64,000 bases of DNA from Mactromeris polynyma (lineage: Eukaryota; Mollusca; Bivalvia; Venerida; Mactridae), in the NCBI GenBank assembly GCA_032209605.1, contig JASFXZ010000001.1:12728256-12792255 (forward strand), given 5' to 3'. Made by a program: the position numbers and the translations under genes. Every line of letters starts with the position of its first letter. The stretch's first letter is position 1. Of this stretch, positions 10,970-23,400 are shown piece after piece. The notes below the pieces were generated by a model, which was given only the letters and a program-made list of their open reading frames with translations, did not search any database and was not told where the DNA came from.

Positions 10970-12490
10970 GTTAGAAACAACATCCTGCACCTTGACCCTT
11001 ACAATCCAAAATGCATGAAACCTTGGTGTCTGTTTCTTTGAAGTTATACTATTTTAAGTAACACAGTTCACCAATGACAGCATGCTTGTACCAAGCTTGG
11101 TGATAATCTCTCATTCCTAACTGGAATCATTGAGCAGTAGGCATTTCTATATTTTAAGTAATAATGATTTGTGCCAAGTTTGGTCACATTCTCTCATTCT
11201 AAACTTGAGTTATTGGGTAGCAGCCCTTTCTTACAATTTAAGTAACATTGATTTGTGCCAAGTTTGGTCACATTCTCTCATTCTAAACTTGAGTTATTGG
11301 GTAGCAGCCCTTTCTTCCAATTTAAGTAACAATGATTTGTGCCAAGTTCGGTCACATTCTCTCATTCTAAACTTGAGTTATTGGGTAGCAGCCCTTTCTT
11401 ACAATTTAAGTAACAATGATTTGTGCCAAGTTTGGTCACATTCTCTCATTCTAAACTTGAGTTATTGGGTAGCAGCCCTTTCTTCCAATTTAAGTAACAA
11501 TGATTTGTGCCAAGTTTGGTCACATTCTCTCATTCTAAACTTGAGTTATTGGGTAGCAGCCCTTTCTTCCAATTTAAGTAACAATGATTTGTGCCAAGTT
11601 TGGTCACATTCTCTCATTCTAAACTTGAGTTATTGGGTAGCAGCCCTTTCTTCCAATTTAAGTAACATTGATTTGTGCCAAGTTTGGTCACATTCTCTCA
11701 TTCTAAACTTGAGTTATTGGGTAGCAGCCCTTTCTTACAATTTAAGTAACATTGATTTGTGCCAAGTTTGGTCACATTCTCTCATTCTAAACTTGAGTTA
11801 TTGGGTAGCAGCCCTTTCTTCCAATTTAAGTAACAATGATTTGTGCCAAGTTTGGTCACATTCTCTCATTCTAAACTTGATTTATTGGGTAGCAGCCCTT
11901 TCTTCCAATTTAAGTAACATTGATTTGTGCCAAGTTTGGTCACATTCTCTCATTCTAAACTTGAGTTATTGGGTAGCAGCCCTTTCTTACAATTTAATAA
12001 CAATGATTTGGGCCAAGTTTGGTCACATTCTCTCATTCTAATCGTGAGTTATTGGGTAGCAGCCCTTTCTTCCAATTTAATTAACAATGATTTGTGCCAA
12101 GTTTGGTCACATTCTCTCATTCTAAACTTGATTTATTGGGTAGCAGCCCTTTCTTCTAATTGAAGTAACAATGATTAGACCTTGACCCTTAGAGTACCGA
12201 CACAGACAGTATGTTTATACCAAGTTAAGTAACAATATCCCATTCCTCAATGGAGTTATTGAGCAGATGTTATTTTGCTATATTAAGTTACAATAACCTT
12301 CATCACAGCTCTGACCTTGATCTTGAAACATGCAGGGTCACATTTTCATACAAAAGAGAACATTTGTACCAAGTTTTATGAAACAAATCCTATGAAAAAT
12401 GTCTTAGATGTGGCTTCAAATGGACGGATGGACAGACAGACAGACATCTTCAAACCTTAGAATATCCCTTGGCCTTTGCCATTGGATAAT
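10970..12490 (+). repeat. Composite 'CCTTGACC / GAGTTATTG' dispersed repeat
   Basis: Recurring modules are CCTTGACCCTTA, TACCAAGTT(T)GGT, CTCTCATTC and GAGTTATTGAGCAG/GGTAGCAG. The stretch ends in a GGACGGATGGACAGACAGAC run near 12422-12445. It contains a local 84-bp expansion (separate entry). The modules resemble core repeats of bivalve HINE/pearl-type elements. No host gene is implied. Confidence 0.6.
11125..12165 (+). repeat. 84-bp tandem array, about 12 units
   Basis: Units of 84 bp (AGTAACAATGATTTGTGCCA / AGTTTGGTCACATTCTCTCA / TTCTAAACTTGAGTTATTGG / GTAGCAGCCC...) differ at only a few positions. As 84 is divisible by 3 and the unit lacks a stop in one frame, a 303-codon ORF (11130-12041) repeats a 28-residue block ending YWVAALSS. 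This looks like an incidental open frame: the unit is an expansion of a non-coding dispersed repeat. Confidence 0.9.
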
Positions 12491-13020
12491 AAAACATAGA
12501 ACAGAGGGTAAGACTTCTGGTTCAGCAATTATTCCTGCAATGCTTTTGATAAATACGTTTTATTATGTATTCAAACAATAATGTTACTCAACTTAAAATA
12601 TGCACTAGAAATGAACAGTTACAGATTTTTTCATCTTTGCCAAATCATCAATAATGTTTATGTTGCAAGGTATTTCAAATGTTTTCAATCTCAATAATGC
12701 CATTTTAATGGTTCTGATGTTCAAAACAAAAGATATTTTGCAAAACACATGTGCTCCAATGATATAGTTTGATTTTTAGGTCAGGGGTGGAATCGTACTT
12801 TTTAATACAACACAAACCACAGTATGCTTAATGTTTATATAAACATGCTGCACAAGGCAAATAGTCCTTCGGAGCAACACATTCAACCTCAGGGTTGTAA
12901 AACAAATGAACAAAACTAGCTGCTAGCGTCTGCATGAGAAACACACAAATAAACATGACCTGGCCTGGATTTGTGTTGAACCTTCCACATGCTACCATGG
13001 TTTCCTCACATGAAAGAATA
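12491..13020. other. Unique sequence, no gene recognised
   Basis: Nothing supported beyond AT-rich sequence. A 75-codon minus-strand ORF at 12828-13055 runs into the tRNA-like repeat and is probably spurious. Confidence 0.4.
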
Positions 13021-13100
13021 ATGTGCCTTTTTGTGGGCTTGCACCTATGACTCAATCAGCACTAGTCTAATACTCTACCCTCTGAGCTACCAAGGTGCTT
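13021..13100 (-). mobile_element. Degenerate tRNA-derived SINE head
   Basis: On the minus strand, TTGGTAGCTCAGAGGGTAGA (A box region, about 13095-13076) precedes a weak B box (GGTGCAAGCCC, about 13045-13035). Acceptor arms are absent, so this is a SINE head or tRNA relic and not a functional tRNA. Confidence 0.5.
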
Positions 13101-13349
13101 GGTATCAGCTACACACACTATGCTATATTTGTTCTTCCAGGGCTCTAGAAGTCTCAGACAATTCTAATTGTTGATAGGTGCAACCAACGGGAGTTGAGTT
13201 GAAGTCAGTCCAGGACATGCATTACTAATGTTTAGAAATTGATGATAATTCTGTCAACAAAATTTCTCGGACAGCTAGCCTCCCATATGAGACAGGTCAA
13301 ATTTAACATGTTCACTTACAAGTCCGAGACAAGTGTATTTTAAAAACAA

Positions 13350-13880
13350 GATGGATATGATGGCCCTATATCGCTCACCTGACTACACTGCAATGTTTTT
13401 TTACAGAACTTAATAATTTATGCAATCTTTTAAGAGGACCACTAGACAATGCTAAGAAACTAAATATCAAAGCTCTAGACCTTATGGTTTTTGCACAAGA
13501 AGATTTTCGAAGTTTTTACTTCTAAAATCTATTTTTAGCTCCCGTGACCAACTTATGAACACACTAAAATTATTTATGTAACTTTGGAAGAGGACCACCT
13601 AATTTTGGTCAAAATTCATTCTGGGTTTAAGAGGAGATGACGTTTATAAGTTTACACTTTTAAAATCTATTTTTAGCTCCTGTGACCTACTTATGCAGCA
13701 GACCGGAACGATTTATGCAACTTTGAAAGAGGTCCACCAAAGGATCATTCCTGTTAAGTTTGGACAAAATCCATCAAGTAGTATAGGAGGAGATGTTGTT
13801 TAAAGAAAATGTTGACGCACAAAGCATGATTCACGACGCACGACGACGCACGACGGACATCAAAGGATCCTAAAAATCTA
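13350..13880 (+). repeat. Dispersed repeat with tandem ~150-bp modules (bivalve type)
   Basis: It starts near GATGGCCCTATATCGCTCAC. It repeats modules containing GAAGAGGACCACC / GAAAGAGGTCCACC, ATTTTTAGCTCC(C/T)GTGACC and GGAGGAGATG, and ends with GACGCACGACGACGCACGAC. I know this architecture from memory as a very common bivalve non-coding repeat. No coding potential. Confidence 0.6.
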
Positions 13881-14650
13881 GAGCCTTGACTTCATAATAT
13901 TATGCGAAATGAAGTATAGTAACGAGTGCCTTTTTATTTCAAGCATGTGTTGTTTGTCAACAAAGTCTTTTTTAATCAGAGCAGTTTCCAATTAGTATAA
14001 ATTTAATTTAAACTAAATGGAAATAACAACATTCCATTGTGCAATTAAAATTAACATAACGTGCCCTTCAAAATATGACAAAGGAATTTCAACATCTTAC
14101 ATGATCTCATCTTAAAGTAAAATTAGAAGGTATGTTTGTTCCTCAGGAACTTGGGCAAGGCAAATAAATATATTATTTAACCAATGAAAGTTTGCATTTC
14201 CGAATAAAGTGAAACCATCGTTCGTTTATTAAACAGAATTTGTAACTATGCATACAAATTTTATCTTACGTGTAAAAGTTATACCTGCATTAATATAACT
14301 ATCTCCAAATGAACGAAATACATCATTTTTGAGGCGCTTAAGCGTCTCATTGCTATCATTGTCAACCGGATGGTCTACTTGAAGTGCACCACCATATTCA
14401 TCATCTCAACAAAATAGTACATGTGAAGTCCTCTGATTTTATTATAGATTTGATGAGTATAATGGCTGAATTGTCAGAGATATATCTATTGTGGAATGGC
14501 TGGTGTCTATATATAAACGGCTTTTCTGGATTATTTGTCATTTTTGGCGAATGAGTTTACCCAAATAGTCACATATTCATTTCTAATATGAAAATATGGA
14601 AAATGTGCAGTCTTGTCTTGGAAGTGCCTCCCAGGACCTTCAGTCCACCA
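13881..14650. other. Unique AT-rich sequence
   Basis: No gene recognised. A near-perfect 18-bp palindrome GAGGCGCTTAAGCGTCTC lies at about 14331-14348 (one mismatch). Confidence 0.4.
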
Positions 14651-14659
14651 TTTGTTTTT

Positions 14660-14900
14660 TCAAAACTGCACCTTATTTCGGATAAATCAAACCCGCCAAA
14701 CCGCCTCTGGGGGCAGTTCGGTCGGTTTGACAAACCGGATTGCGATTTTTAAAAACAAATGGTACAAACCTTTTCTAGATCCAAACCGGTTTTACAAAAC
14801 AAATGGAAAGTTTAACAAACCGGTTTTAAACCAAACTCTGTTTGTTGCGAACAAAAGCCCCCTTAAGTTTATTGATCAAACTGGTTTTCTATTTTTAGTA
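14660..14900. repeat. Cluster of AAACCGG/CCGGTTT motifs
   Basis: AAACCGGTTT occurs at 14783-14792 and 14817-14826. CGGTTTGACAAACCG, a 15-bp hairpin-like palindrome, lies near 14722-14738, and further AAACC(G) words are nearby. A 134-codon ORF (14613-15017) crosses it without recognisable similarity. It is immediately upstream of the DIRS-like element, but I cannot say whether it belongs to it. Confidence 0.4.
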
Positions 14901-15058
14901 ACAGCTGCAGCTTGGACTCCACTGGTCACATACACAATCCCACAACCCTCTGACACGTTAGAAGCTGTCCTCCATACTGAGTCAACATCTGAGCAACAAC
15001 ATATCCAAATCGATTAACCGCAATATGAGATACCTGGGCAATAACGCATTTCCGTTTT

Positions 15059-15790
15059 TTGCTCAGATTCACAGATTTTATCAGCACATCAACTGTGAGA
15101 CATCGTGGTGAGTTTATTTCTCCAATTTTTACAAGACCGAAAAAAGATGGAGAATACTGTATGATATTAAATTTGAAAAACCTGAATAAGCATATTAAAT
15201 GTCATCATTTTAAGATGGATTGCTTTGAATCAGCCTTGACATTGGTAACAAAAATTGTTTACATGGCATCTTTAGATATTAGACATGCATATTACTCTGT
15301 GCCTATTGCTGAAGAATTACAAAATTATCTAAGATTTGAATGGAAAGGTAGCATTTTTCAGTATGTCTGTCAGTATGTCTGCCTCCATAACAGACTTTAT
15401 TCACAAAACCCATAAACAGTTTATGCAGCTCTTAGAAAGCAAGGTCATAAAAATAGTGGCTATATTGATGATTCTGAATTGGTTGCTGACCAGTATCAGA
15501 GTTGTAAGAAAAATGTTGAAGATACTGTAGAATTATTTGAGAACTTGGGGTTCTTAAAACATGATAAAAAGTCAGTACTTGAGCCAACTCAGAATATAAA
15601 TTACTTAGGAAACAATATAGATTCTGTTGAGATGATTGTCAAATTACTCCAGGAAAAAGTCCAGAAATAGATTCATGCTTGCTCATAACAAAAATTCATG
15701 TGCTATAAGAAGGGTAGCTCAAGTATTAGGATTAATGGTGTCTACTTTTTCTGCTGTAGAATATGGACCACTTTTTTACAGAAATATAGA
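15059..15790 (+). pseudogene. DIRS-type reverse transcriptase remnant
   Basis: The first frame (15059-15415) holds FISPIFTRPKKDGEY, ILNLKNLNKHI and the catalytic-Asp motif MASLDIRHAYYSVPIAEE. After a frameshift and lost sequence near 15390-15415, homology resumes with YIDD (15461-15472, in GYIDDSELVADQY) and continues through KSVLEPTQNINYLGN to a stop near 15668. YIDD carries the metal-binding Asp pair. The connecting fingers/palm segment between the two blocks is shortened (after QYVCQYVC the expected LPNG-type motif is not readable). The protein would copy the element RNA, but this copy cannot be functional. Confidence 0.88.
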
Positions 15791-16200
15791 AAGAGAAAAA
15801 ATTGCAGCATAAAAAATGTTAAACGGTGATTTCAATTCAAAGATGGTTATTTCGGATGCTATGTTTGCTAGGTTCCTAGGTTTGCTTCATGGCATCCAGA
15901 CCCAGAGGCAGAAATTATTCACATATTTTTCTATGCTTTTCCAACTTTCAGTTTGGTGGGGAGATCTTGCAGAAGATACTGCAGGACAAAGCAGAGTGCA
16001 TACTGATAGCTCCTGCGTGGGAAACGCAGAATTATTATTCAGTGTTAATGAAAATGTTGATAGACTACCCAGTGATGCTACCTCAAGAAGATATTTTATC
16101 CATAATGAACACCAACAAAACTCATCCACTGATGAAAAAATTACGTTTGATAGCTTGTCGACTATCAGGAGATCATTTGAAAACAAAAATGTTTCAGTTA
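15700..16200 (+). pseudogene. DIRS RNase H-to-recombinase linker region, broken
   Basis: Residues readable in shifting frames include VSTFSAVEYGPLFYRNIERE (15736-15795, then a stop), a WHPDPEAEIIH motif at about 15888-15920, and AECILIAPAWETQNYY with CRLSGD further on in the frame of the 15889-16248 ORF. These match the segment between the polymerase and recombinase of DIRS-like elements. Most of the RNase H catalytic core is missing between the first two blocks, so a deletion is inferred. The homologous reading stops exactly at the MITE insertion (16201). Confidence 0.7.
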
Positions 16201-17675
16201 GGCCACACCAAATTGATTTATAGTTCGTCGGATTTACCGCTCCTTTAAAATGCAAGTGCAGAAAATAAAATAAAAATTTACCCGCTCGCACCTCCGTCAA
16301 AAATCAAATTTTATTATTTGCTGTGCGCGAAATTCGGGGCTAATAAAGGCCCTTTTTCGCATTTAAAGGTACTCTCATTCATTTAATTACCTTTCGCTAC
16401 AATGCTACCGTTAGCTCAAGCATTCGGGAGATCCCACGATTTCCGAAAATCGTCTGTCCATATTTAAAGCTATCAAGAGTAGTCGTTCTTGAATGTCAAC
16501 TTCAATTAACAGATCGCTATGCATTTCACGCATGGTGTCGTGAAAATATTACGGACAGTTAGCGCCTCTAAACTGGCCCACAATTAACATCGTTGATATA
16601 ATCTGACATTAAAATCACATTTGTACATCCTCAAAGACGACAACGATATTAAATATATGCCTAGCAACCGTAGTTAACTCTCCCACAATGCATTATAAAC
16701 ATGGTAGTACCTGCAAGGATCGTAGACGATGTGCAGGAAATTTACATTAAATGCATCAAAACTTAAGTCTAAATAAACGTCAATAAAACCGCTACACAGA
16801 CATTTAAAGGTTTGGGATACTTGTGCAACATGAAATACTTGTGACAAGCTTGGAAAATCATACGAATACTGGAAAATTCATGCAGTCGCGAAAACAGATG
16901 ACAATAGAAAATGTAAACGAATTCAGATAGAATAAAGCGAGCATGGAGCTGTATAATATGTGTTTGGTCAGTCTATAATTCTGATCAACACATGCGTGTA
17001 CGATTCGATGCTTCGTTATAAACATCTTGATTGGAAACATACATTAATGAATGTAATCTAGGATAGCATGGAAGAAAAGCCTCGCAACTAGAAATTATAA
17101 AACAAATTGGTAAGCCCCCTTACTCTGAGGCGTTACAATATAACCATTATTTTGTCCAAAACAGTCAGATGAAACTGTTTGGAGATTTTTCAGAAGAAAT
17201 TCTGAAGTTGGCTGTTGAAGTTCAGCCAAGACTAACATGGTGCTATTGAACATTATAATTTTAAACTTGAATGCCATTTATAAGAAGACTTGCTATAGAG
17301 TTTTCACCTGATTAGGAATCGCCATGTCTGTTATTCGGTGTGTAGATATTAAATATTTAGTTTAAGGCAAGAAATACTCAATCAGTTTTCAAGGAAATGT
17401 AACTCGGCAAACATAGTGTAGTGTAGATCCACTAAGGCATTTTTAAGGTGCTTAATGTGAGCTTATGTGGTTGCCTGATGTCTAGTTTTAAGTTTGCAAC
17501 CAGCATTGCTCAATGTTTTTGTATTTGCTACTCATTAAAAATAATAGAATTGGAAAAAAGCGCCATCTGTGAAATTTTGAGATGTAAAAAATAAAATAAA
17601 AATTAAAATTTCGCTCGCTCGCCCCATCTTTTTCTTTAAAAAATCCGAAGAACTACTGATCAATTTGGTGTGGCC
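16201..17675. mobile_element. PIF/Harbinger-like MITE H1 (1475 bp, TTA duplication)
   Basis: The ends are GGCCACACCAAATTGATTTA at 16201 and its inverted counterpart ..TCAATTTGGTGTGGCC ending at 17675. The TIR continues with ATAGTTCGTCGGATTT / AAATCCGAAGAACTAC. The target TTA is duplicated at 16198-16200 and 17676-17678. A 3-bp TWA duplication is characteristic of PIF/Harbinger transposons. There is no transposase ORF inside. It interrupts the DIRS-like element and so is younger than it. Its outer 9 bp are the same as in H2 (51728) while the inner TIR differs. Confidence 0.82.
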
Positions 17676-17678
17676 TTA

Positions 17679-18478
17679 AGTCTACCAAAGGCAATATTAT
17701 TCTCGCATCATTGCGAAGAAGTATGAAAAAACAATATGTGTCATATAGTAACCGTTGGACCAGATTCTGTAATGACAGGCAGATTAATTCAGTTCAGACA
17801 GATGTAAATTTTCTTACAAGTCTGTATGAAAGTGGATGTGGATATAGAGCCATAAACACAGCACGTAGTGCTCTTTCTGCAATTGGAATTGTTAAAGATG
17901 GATTTTCAATTGGGTCATTGAATTACTTGAAGAAACTGTCTCCAATTAGCAAACTTTCACTGAAACTACTAACTTTAAAGCTTTGTATGTTAATAGGGTT
18001 AACATTGGCTAGCCGGGTTCAGTCCATATCTTTACTTGATATAAGGAACATGAGAAAATGTTATTCTAAATATGTGTTGTATTATAGCAGGTTATTGAAA
18101 CAAACCAGAGCAGGGGTAAGTAACCCTGTTGCAGAATTGATACCTTATCCTTCTGACAGGAGACTGTGTGTAGTATTTGTTCTTAAAGAATATCTCAAGA
18201 GGACTGAAGTTATTAGGGGAGAAAAATCTTGTTTATTCATAAGTTACTTCAAACCTCACAATTCAGTGACTAGAGACACAATAAATAGATGGTTATGAAC
18301 TGTTATGGAGTACTCGGGCACAAATTGTGGAAATTTCAAAAGTCATAGCATTAGAAGTGCAAGTACGTCCAAGGCTGTAGAAAAATTAGTTCCCATAGAA
18401 GATGTCTTAAAAACAGCAGGATGGTCAAGTAGCCAGACTTTTGCAAAGTTTTATCACAAACCCCTTGAGAGTGTATGA
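17679..18478 (+). pseudogene. DIRS-type tyrosine recombinase with one nonsense codon
   Basis: This would be the integrase-equivalent of the element, joining circular cDNA to the genome by tyrosine recombination. Reading starts after the MITE (ILASLRRSMKKQYVSYSNRW; first ATG 17711). The catalytic residues are visible: Arg in LASRVQSISLLDI, HxxR in KSHSIRSAST, and the nucleophile Tyr in FAKFYHKPL. The last two lie beyond an in-frame TGA at 18296-18298; the same frame then continues to the natural stop at 18476-18478. With the upstream breaks and the MITE, the gene is inactive in this copy. Confidence 0.88.
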
Positions 18479-18540
18479 CTCATAAAATCCCAATCAAACT
18501 TCAACTCAACCAAGGTAAGTTTGGTTTAATTGGGGGATTA

Positions 18541-20320
18541 TACCGGATGACAAGAACAACTGAATAAGGTCATACTCGTAGCAATAGCCTTATATAGAAG
18601 TAAATATCAAAAAACATTAAAACATTTTCATTAAATCATAACATTAATTTAAATATAAGGTTTAATATAATATTCTGTAAGGTCATAATTATAACATCAA
18701 GTTTAAGAGCCAATAATTACACATGATGCGGACACAATAAATTTTGATTTTTACCCTGAAGAGTTTGACTTTGCAACTCATATTTGGATTATATGGATTC
18801 TGGCTTATGTAGGCCATGTTTGTTTGTATACACTTGTGTCCATTACTGTACTGTGTAAACGGTAACTATAAAATGGTTAGTGTCCACTTTTGAAGCGCAG
18901 TAATGTCCCTGACCTAGAAATTAAACAAAAGGTCAATGTTTCGTGAATGTGCATTATATTACCGTACAAAAACGTAACTGATTTAGCTAAAATTACCTTT
19001 TAACAACACAATAAAACCAAAAAATAAATATACTCACAATATACTCGGTTCTTTCATAGAAATCCTATCACCGAGTGAGAATTAATTGTCCATATCACAT
19101 GTAAATCCTTCACATTCAGTACTTTTAAGTCAAATCTATTGTATAAACCTTATAAAACTTAACACAACAATATCAACTGTTATCTATCTGTTCGGTCAGT
19201 TCAACTTTAAATACCCTTAAGACACAAACTGACTATTACAGCAAACAAAAACATCATCATACACTTCATCTATGACCAGTCAGCTGAGCTCCTCTGAATA
19301 ACACGACCCCAGGCCCTTTACCGTTACACAGACATCTGCCAGCATGCTTGACACATGCATTATAATCGTGAGAAAAAATGAAAGAGGTAGTGAAAGAGGA
19401 GCTAGCCTAATTATTTTCTCTAAATTTGTGCAAATAATATTGCATTTGTTGTACATATCAGATTTGTGTAATCATTATACACATCCAAGAACGATAAATC
19501 CAGTTTTAAAAGGGTATCATATAATACATATATATATATTTAAAGTTCTAATAAGTCCGGTATATAGAAAACTGGTTCATAATTGTATCAAAAACACTGC
19601 AGCAAATCCTATGGTATTTTATGAACAGAATTTATTTTATGCATATTGACTTTACTTATAATGCAATAAATTCCTCTCAGTCAAAGTGCACAACCCAACT
19701 TTTACTCACTGGTGTCAAACATAAGGGGAACAGTTGTAAATTATGAGAGAACAGGACTTTGTGAATTAATAGTTAAGTAACTAATGTTGACAGAAAAATG
19801 GTTATAGGGATGAACAGAAAGACAGACAGAACTGAAATAGCCACTTGAGACTGAGCGAGAACAGGTGTGTGATGCTCTTAATTGTCGAGGGCCACAGTCA
19901 TGTGCTACAATGAATGAATCAGAGGGCACCTCACCTAGTCTAAAAGGATTAAAGATAAGAACTGTAACATAAATAAACAAGTATTATAAAAAACAACTCA
20001 GTTAATGTAAATATTTTACCATGTATTAAGTAACCATTTGTGGTTGATATTTATTATTTAAAATACAGCAATTCAAATTAGTAATGTGTATTAATGCTTA
20101 AGGCAAACACTGTCCCCATTAATTCATGTATCTAAAATTAGTCAGTAGCAATACATGTAATGCTGATATAAACAAAAATTGAACAAATACAAATTACAAT
20201 GTTGAAGTATATTATTTTACAAAATTTAATACATTCAAACATTTACACTATTTACCTCATACAACCCTTCAGGGTAACAATGTGCTTTGTGTAAAATAAT
20301 TATGTACATTTTTGTTGATG
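18541..20320. other. Unique AT-rich sequence, no gene recognised
   Basis: Scattered short ORFs (for example 101 codons at 19344 on the plus strand, 79 codons at 19741-19980 on the minus strand) show no recognisable domain. No structured repeat was seen. Confidence 0.4.
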
Positions 20321-20380
20321 CAGATAACAGGCCTGCAGCTAAATTAAGGCAGATAACAGGCCTGCAGCTAAATTAAAGCA
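20321..20380 (+). repeat. Two-copy ~29-bp tandem duplication
   Basis: GCAGATAACAGGCCTGCAGC + TAAATTAA is present twice back to back, just before the large satellite. Confidence 0.8.
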
Positions 20381-20452
20381 GACTTAGAGGCAAACATTTC
20401 TCCATTGGACGGTCTTTGTTTTTTTCTTGGCAAAAATATTTTGCCTCCTAAC

Positions 20453-23400
20453 TTCCTTTCCAACATTAATATTGTAGATCAGTTTCCAACATAAACATTG
20501 CAGCTCAGTTTGCATACATTAATATTGTAGATCAGCTTCCAACATAAACATTGCAGCTCAGTTTGCATACATTAATATTGTAGATCAGCTACCAACATAA
20601 ACATTGCAGCTGAGTTTGCATACATTAATATTGTAGATCAGCTTCCAACATAAACATTGCAGCTGAGTTTGCATACATTAATATTGTAGATCAGCTTCCA
20701 ACATAAACATTGCAGCTCAGTTTGCATACATTAATATTGTAGATCAGCTTCCAACATAAACATTGCAGCTGAGTTTGCATACATTAATATTGTAGATCAG
20801 CTTCCAACATAAACATTGCAGCTCAGTTTGCATACATTAATATTGTAGATCAGTTTCCAACATAAACATTGCAGCTCAGTTTGCATACATTAATATTGAA
20901 GATCAGCTTCCAACATAAACATTGCAGCTCAGTTTGCATACATTAATATTGTAGATCAGCTTCCAACATAAACATTGCAGCTGAGTTTGCATACATTAAT
21001 ATTGTAGATCAGTTTCCAACATAAACATTGCAGCTCAGTTTGCATACATTAATATTGTAGATCAGTTTCCAACATAAACATTGCAGCTCAGTTTGCTTAC
21101 ATTAATATTGTAGCTTCCAACATAAACATTGCAGCTGAGTTTGCATACATTAATATTGTAGATCAGCTTCCAACATAAACATTGCAGCTCAGTTTGCATA
21201 CATTAATATTGTAGCTTCCAACATAAACATTGCAGCTCAGTTTGCATACATTTATATTGTAGATCAGCTTCCAACATAAACATTGCAGCTGAGTTTGCAT
21301 ACATTAATATTGTAGATCAGTTTCCAACATAAACATTGCAGCTCAGTTTGCATACATTAATATTGTAGATCAGTTTCCAACATAAACATTGCAGCTCAGT
21401 TTGCATACATTAATATTGTAGCTTCCAACATAAACATTGCAGCTCAGTTTGCATACATTTATATTGTAGATCAGCTTCCAACATAAACATTGCAGCTGAG
21501 TTTGCATACATTAATATTGTAGATCAGTTTCCAACATAAACATTGCAGCTCAGTTTGCATACATTAATATTGTAGATCAGTTTCCTACATAAACATTGCA
21601 GCTCAGTTTGCTTACATTAATATTGTAGCTTCCAACATAAACAATGCAGCTCAGTTTGCATATATTAATATTGTAGATCAGTTTCCAACATAAACATTGC
21701 AGCTGAGTTTGCATACATTAATATTGTAGATCAGTTTCCAACATAAACATTGCAGCTGAGTTTGCTTACATTAATATTGTAGCTTCCAACATAAACATTG
21801 CAGCTCAGTTTGCATACATTAATATTGTAGATCAGCTTCCAACATAAACATTGCAGCTCAGTTTGCTTACATTAATATTGTAGATCAGCTTCCAACATAA
21901 ACATTGCAGCTCAGTTTGCATACATTAATATTGTAGATCAGTTTCCAACATAAACATTGCAGCTCAGTTTGCATACATTAATATTGTAAAACAGCTTCCA
22001 ACATAAACATTGCAGCTGAGTTTGCATACATTAATATTGTAGATCAGTTTCCAACATAAACATTGCAGCTCAGTTTGCATACATTAATATTGTAGATCAG
22101 CTTCCAACATAAACATTGCAGCTGAGTTTGCATACATTAATATTGTAGATCAGTTTCCAACATAAACATTGCAGCTCAGTTTGCATACATTAATATTGTA
22201 GCTTCCAACATAAACATTGCAGCTGAGTTTGCATACATTTATATTGTAGATCAGCTTCCAACATAAACATTGCAGCTCAGTTTGCATACATTAATATTGT
22301 AGATCAGCTTCCAACATAAACATTGCAGCTGAGTTTGCATACATTAATATTGTAGATCAGTTTCCAACATAAACATTGCAGCTCAGTTTGCATACATTAA
22401 TATTGTAGATCAGTTTCCAACATAAACATTGCAGCTCAGTTTGCTTACATTAATATTGTAGCTTCCAACATAAACATTGCAGCTGAGTTTGCATACATTA
22501 ATATTGTAGATCAGCTTCCAACATAAACATTGCAGCTCAGTTTGCATACATTAATATTGTAGCTTCCAACATAAACATTGCAGCTCAGTTTGCATACATT
22601 TATATTGTAGATCAGCTTCCAACATAAACATTGCAGCTGAGTTTGCATACATTAATATTGTAGATCAGTTTCCAACATAAACATTGCAGCTCAGTTTGCA
22701 TACATTAATATTGTAGATCAGTTTCCAACATAAACATTGCAGCTCAGTTTGCATACATTAATATTGTAGCTTCCAACATAAACATTGCAGCTCAGTTTGC
22801 ATACATTTATATTGTAGATCAGCTTCCAACATAAACATTGCAGCTGAGTTTGCATACATTAATATTGTAGATCAGTTTCCAACATAAACATTGCAGCTCA
22901 GTTTGCATACATTAATATTGTAGATCAGTTTCCAACATAAACATTGCAGCTCAGTTTGCTTACATTAATATTGTAGCTTCCAACATAAACAATGCAGCTC
23001 AGTTTGCATATATTAATATTGTAGATCAGTTTCCAACATAAACATTGCAGCTGAGTTTGCATACATTAATATTGTAGATCAGTTTCCAACATAAACATTG
23101 CAGCTGAGTTTGCTTACATTAATATTGTAGCTTCCAACATAAACATTGCAGCTCAGTTTGCATACATTAATATTGTAGATCAGCTTCCAACATAAACATT
23201 GCAGCTCAGTTTGCTTACATTAATATTGTAGATCAGCTTCCAACATAAACATTGCAGCTCAGTTTGCATACATTAATATTGTAGATCAGTTTCCAACATA
23301 AACATTGCAGCTCAGTTTGCATACATTAATATTGTAAAACAGCTTCCAACATAAACATTGCAGCTGAGTTTGCATACATTAATATTGTAGATCAGTTTCC

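Larger units (their letters stand above)
15020..18540 (+). mobile_element. DIRS-like tyrosine-recombinase retrotransposon, decayed
   Basis: In order on the plus strand: reverse transcriptase (about 15059-15790), the RNase H region and the conserved segment after it (15700-16200), a 1475-bp MITE insertion, and a tyrosine recombinase (17679-18478). RT followed by a tyrosine recombinase instead of a DDE integrase is diagnostic of the DIRS order. Several frameshifts and stops, plus a deletion in the RNase H region, show a dead copy. Outer limits are uncertain because I did not resolve terminal or internal complementary repeats. Confidence 0.85.

Noticed and set aside
11130..12041. Secreted or membrane repeat protein of 303 residues
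   Set aside because: The reading frame is an in-phase expansion of a dispersed non-coding repeat, with no signal peptide and no start context.
15059..18478. Endogenous retrovirus or Ty3/gypsy element
   Set aside because: The RT is followed by a tyrosine recombinase (R..HxxR..Y) rather than a DDE integrase, and no LTRs or protease/envelope frames are seen; it is DIRS-like.
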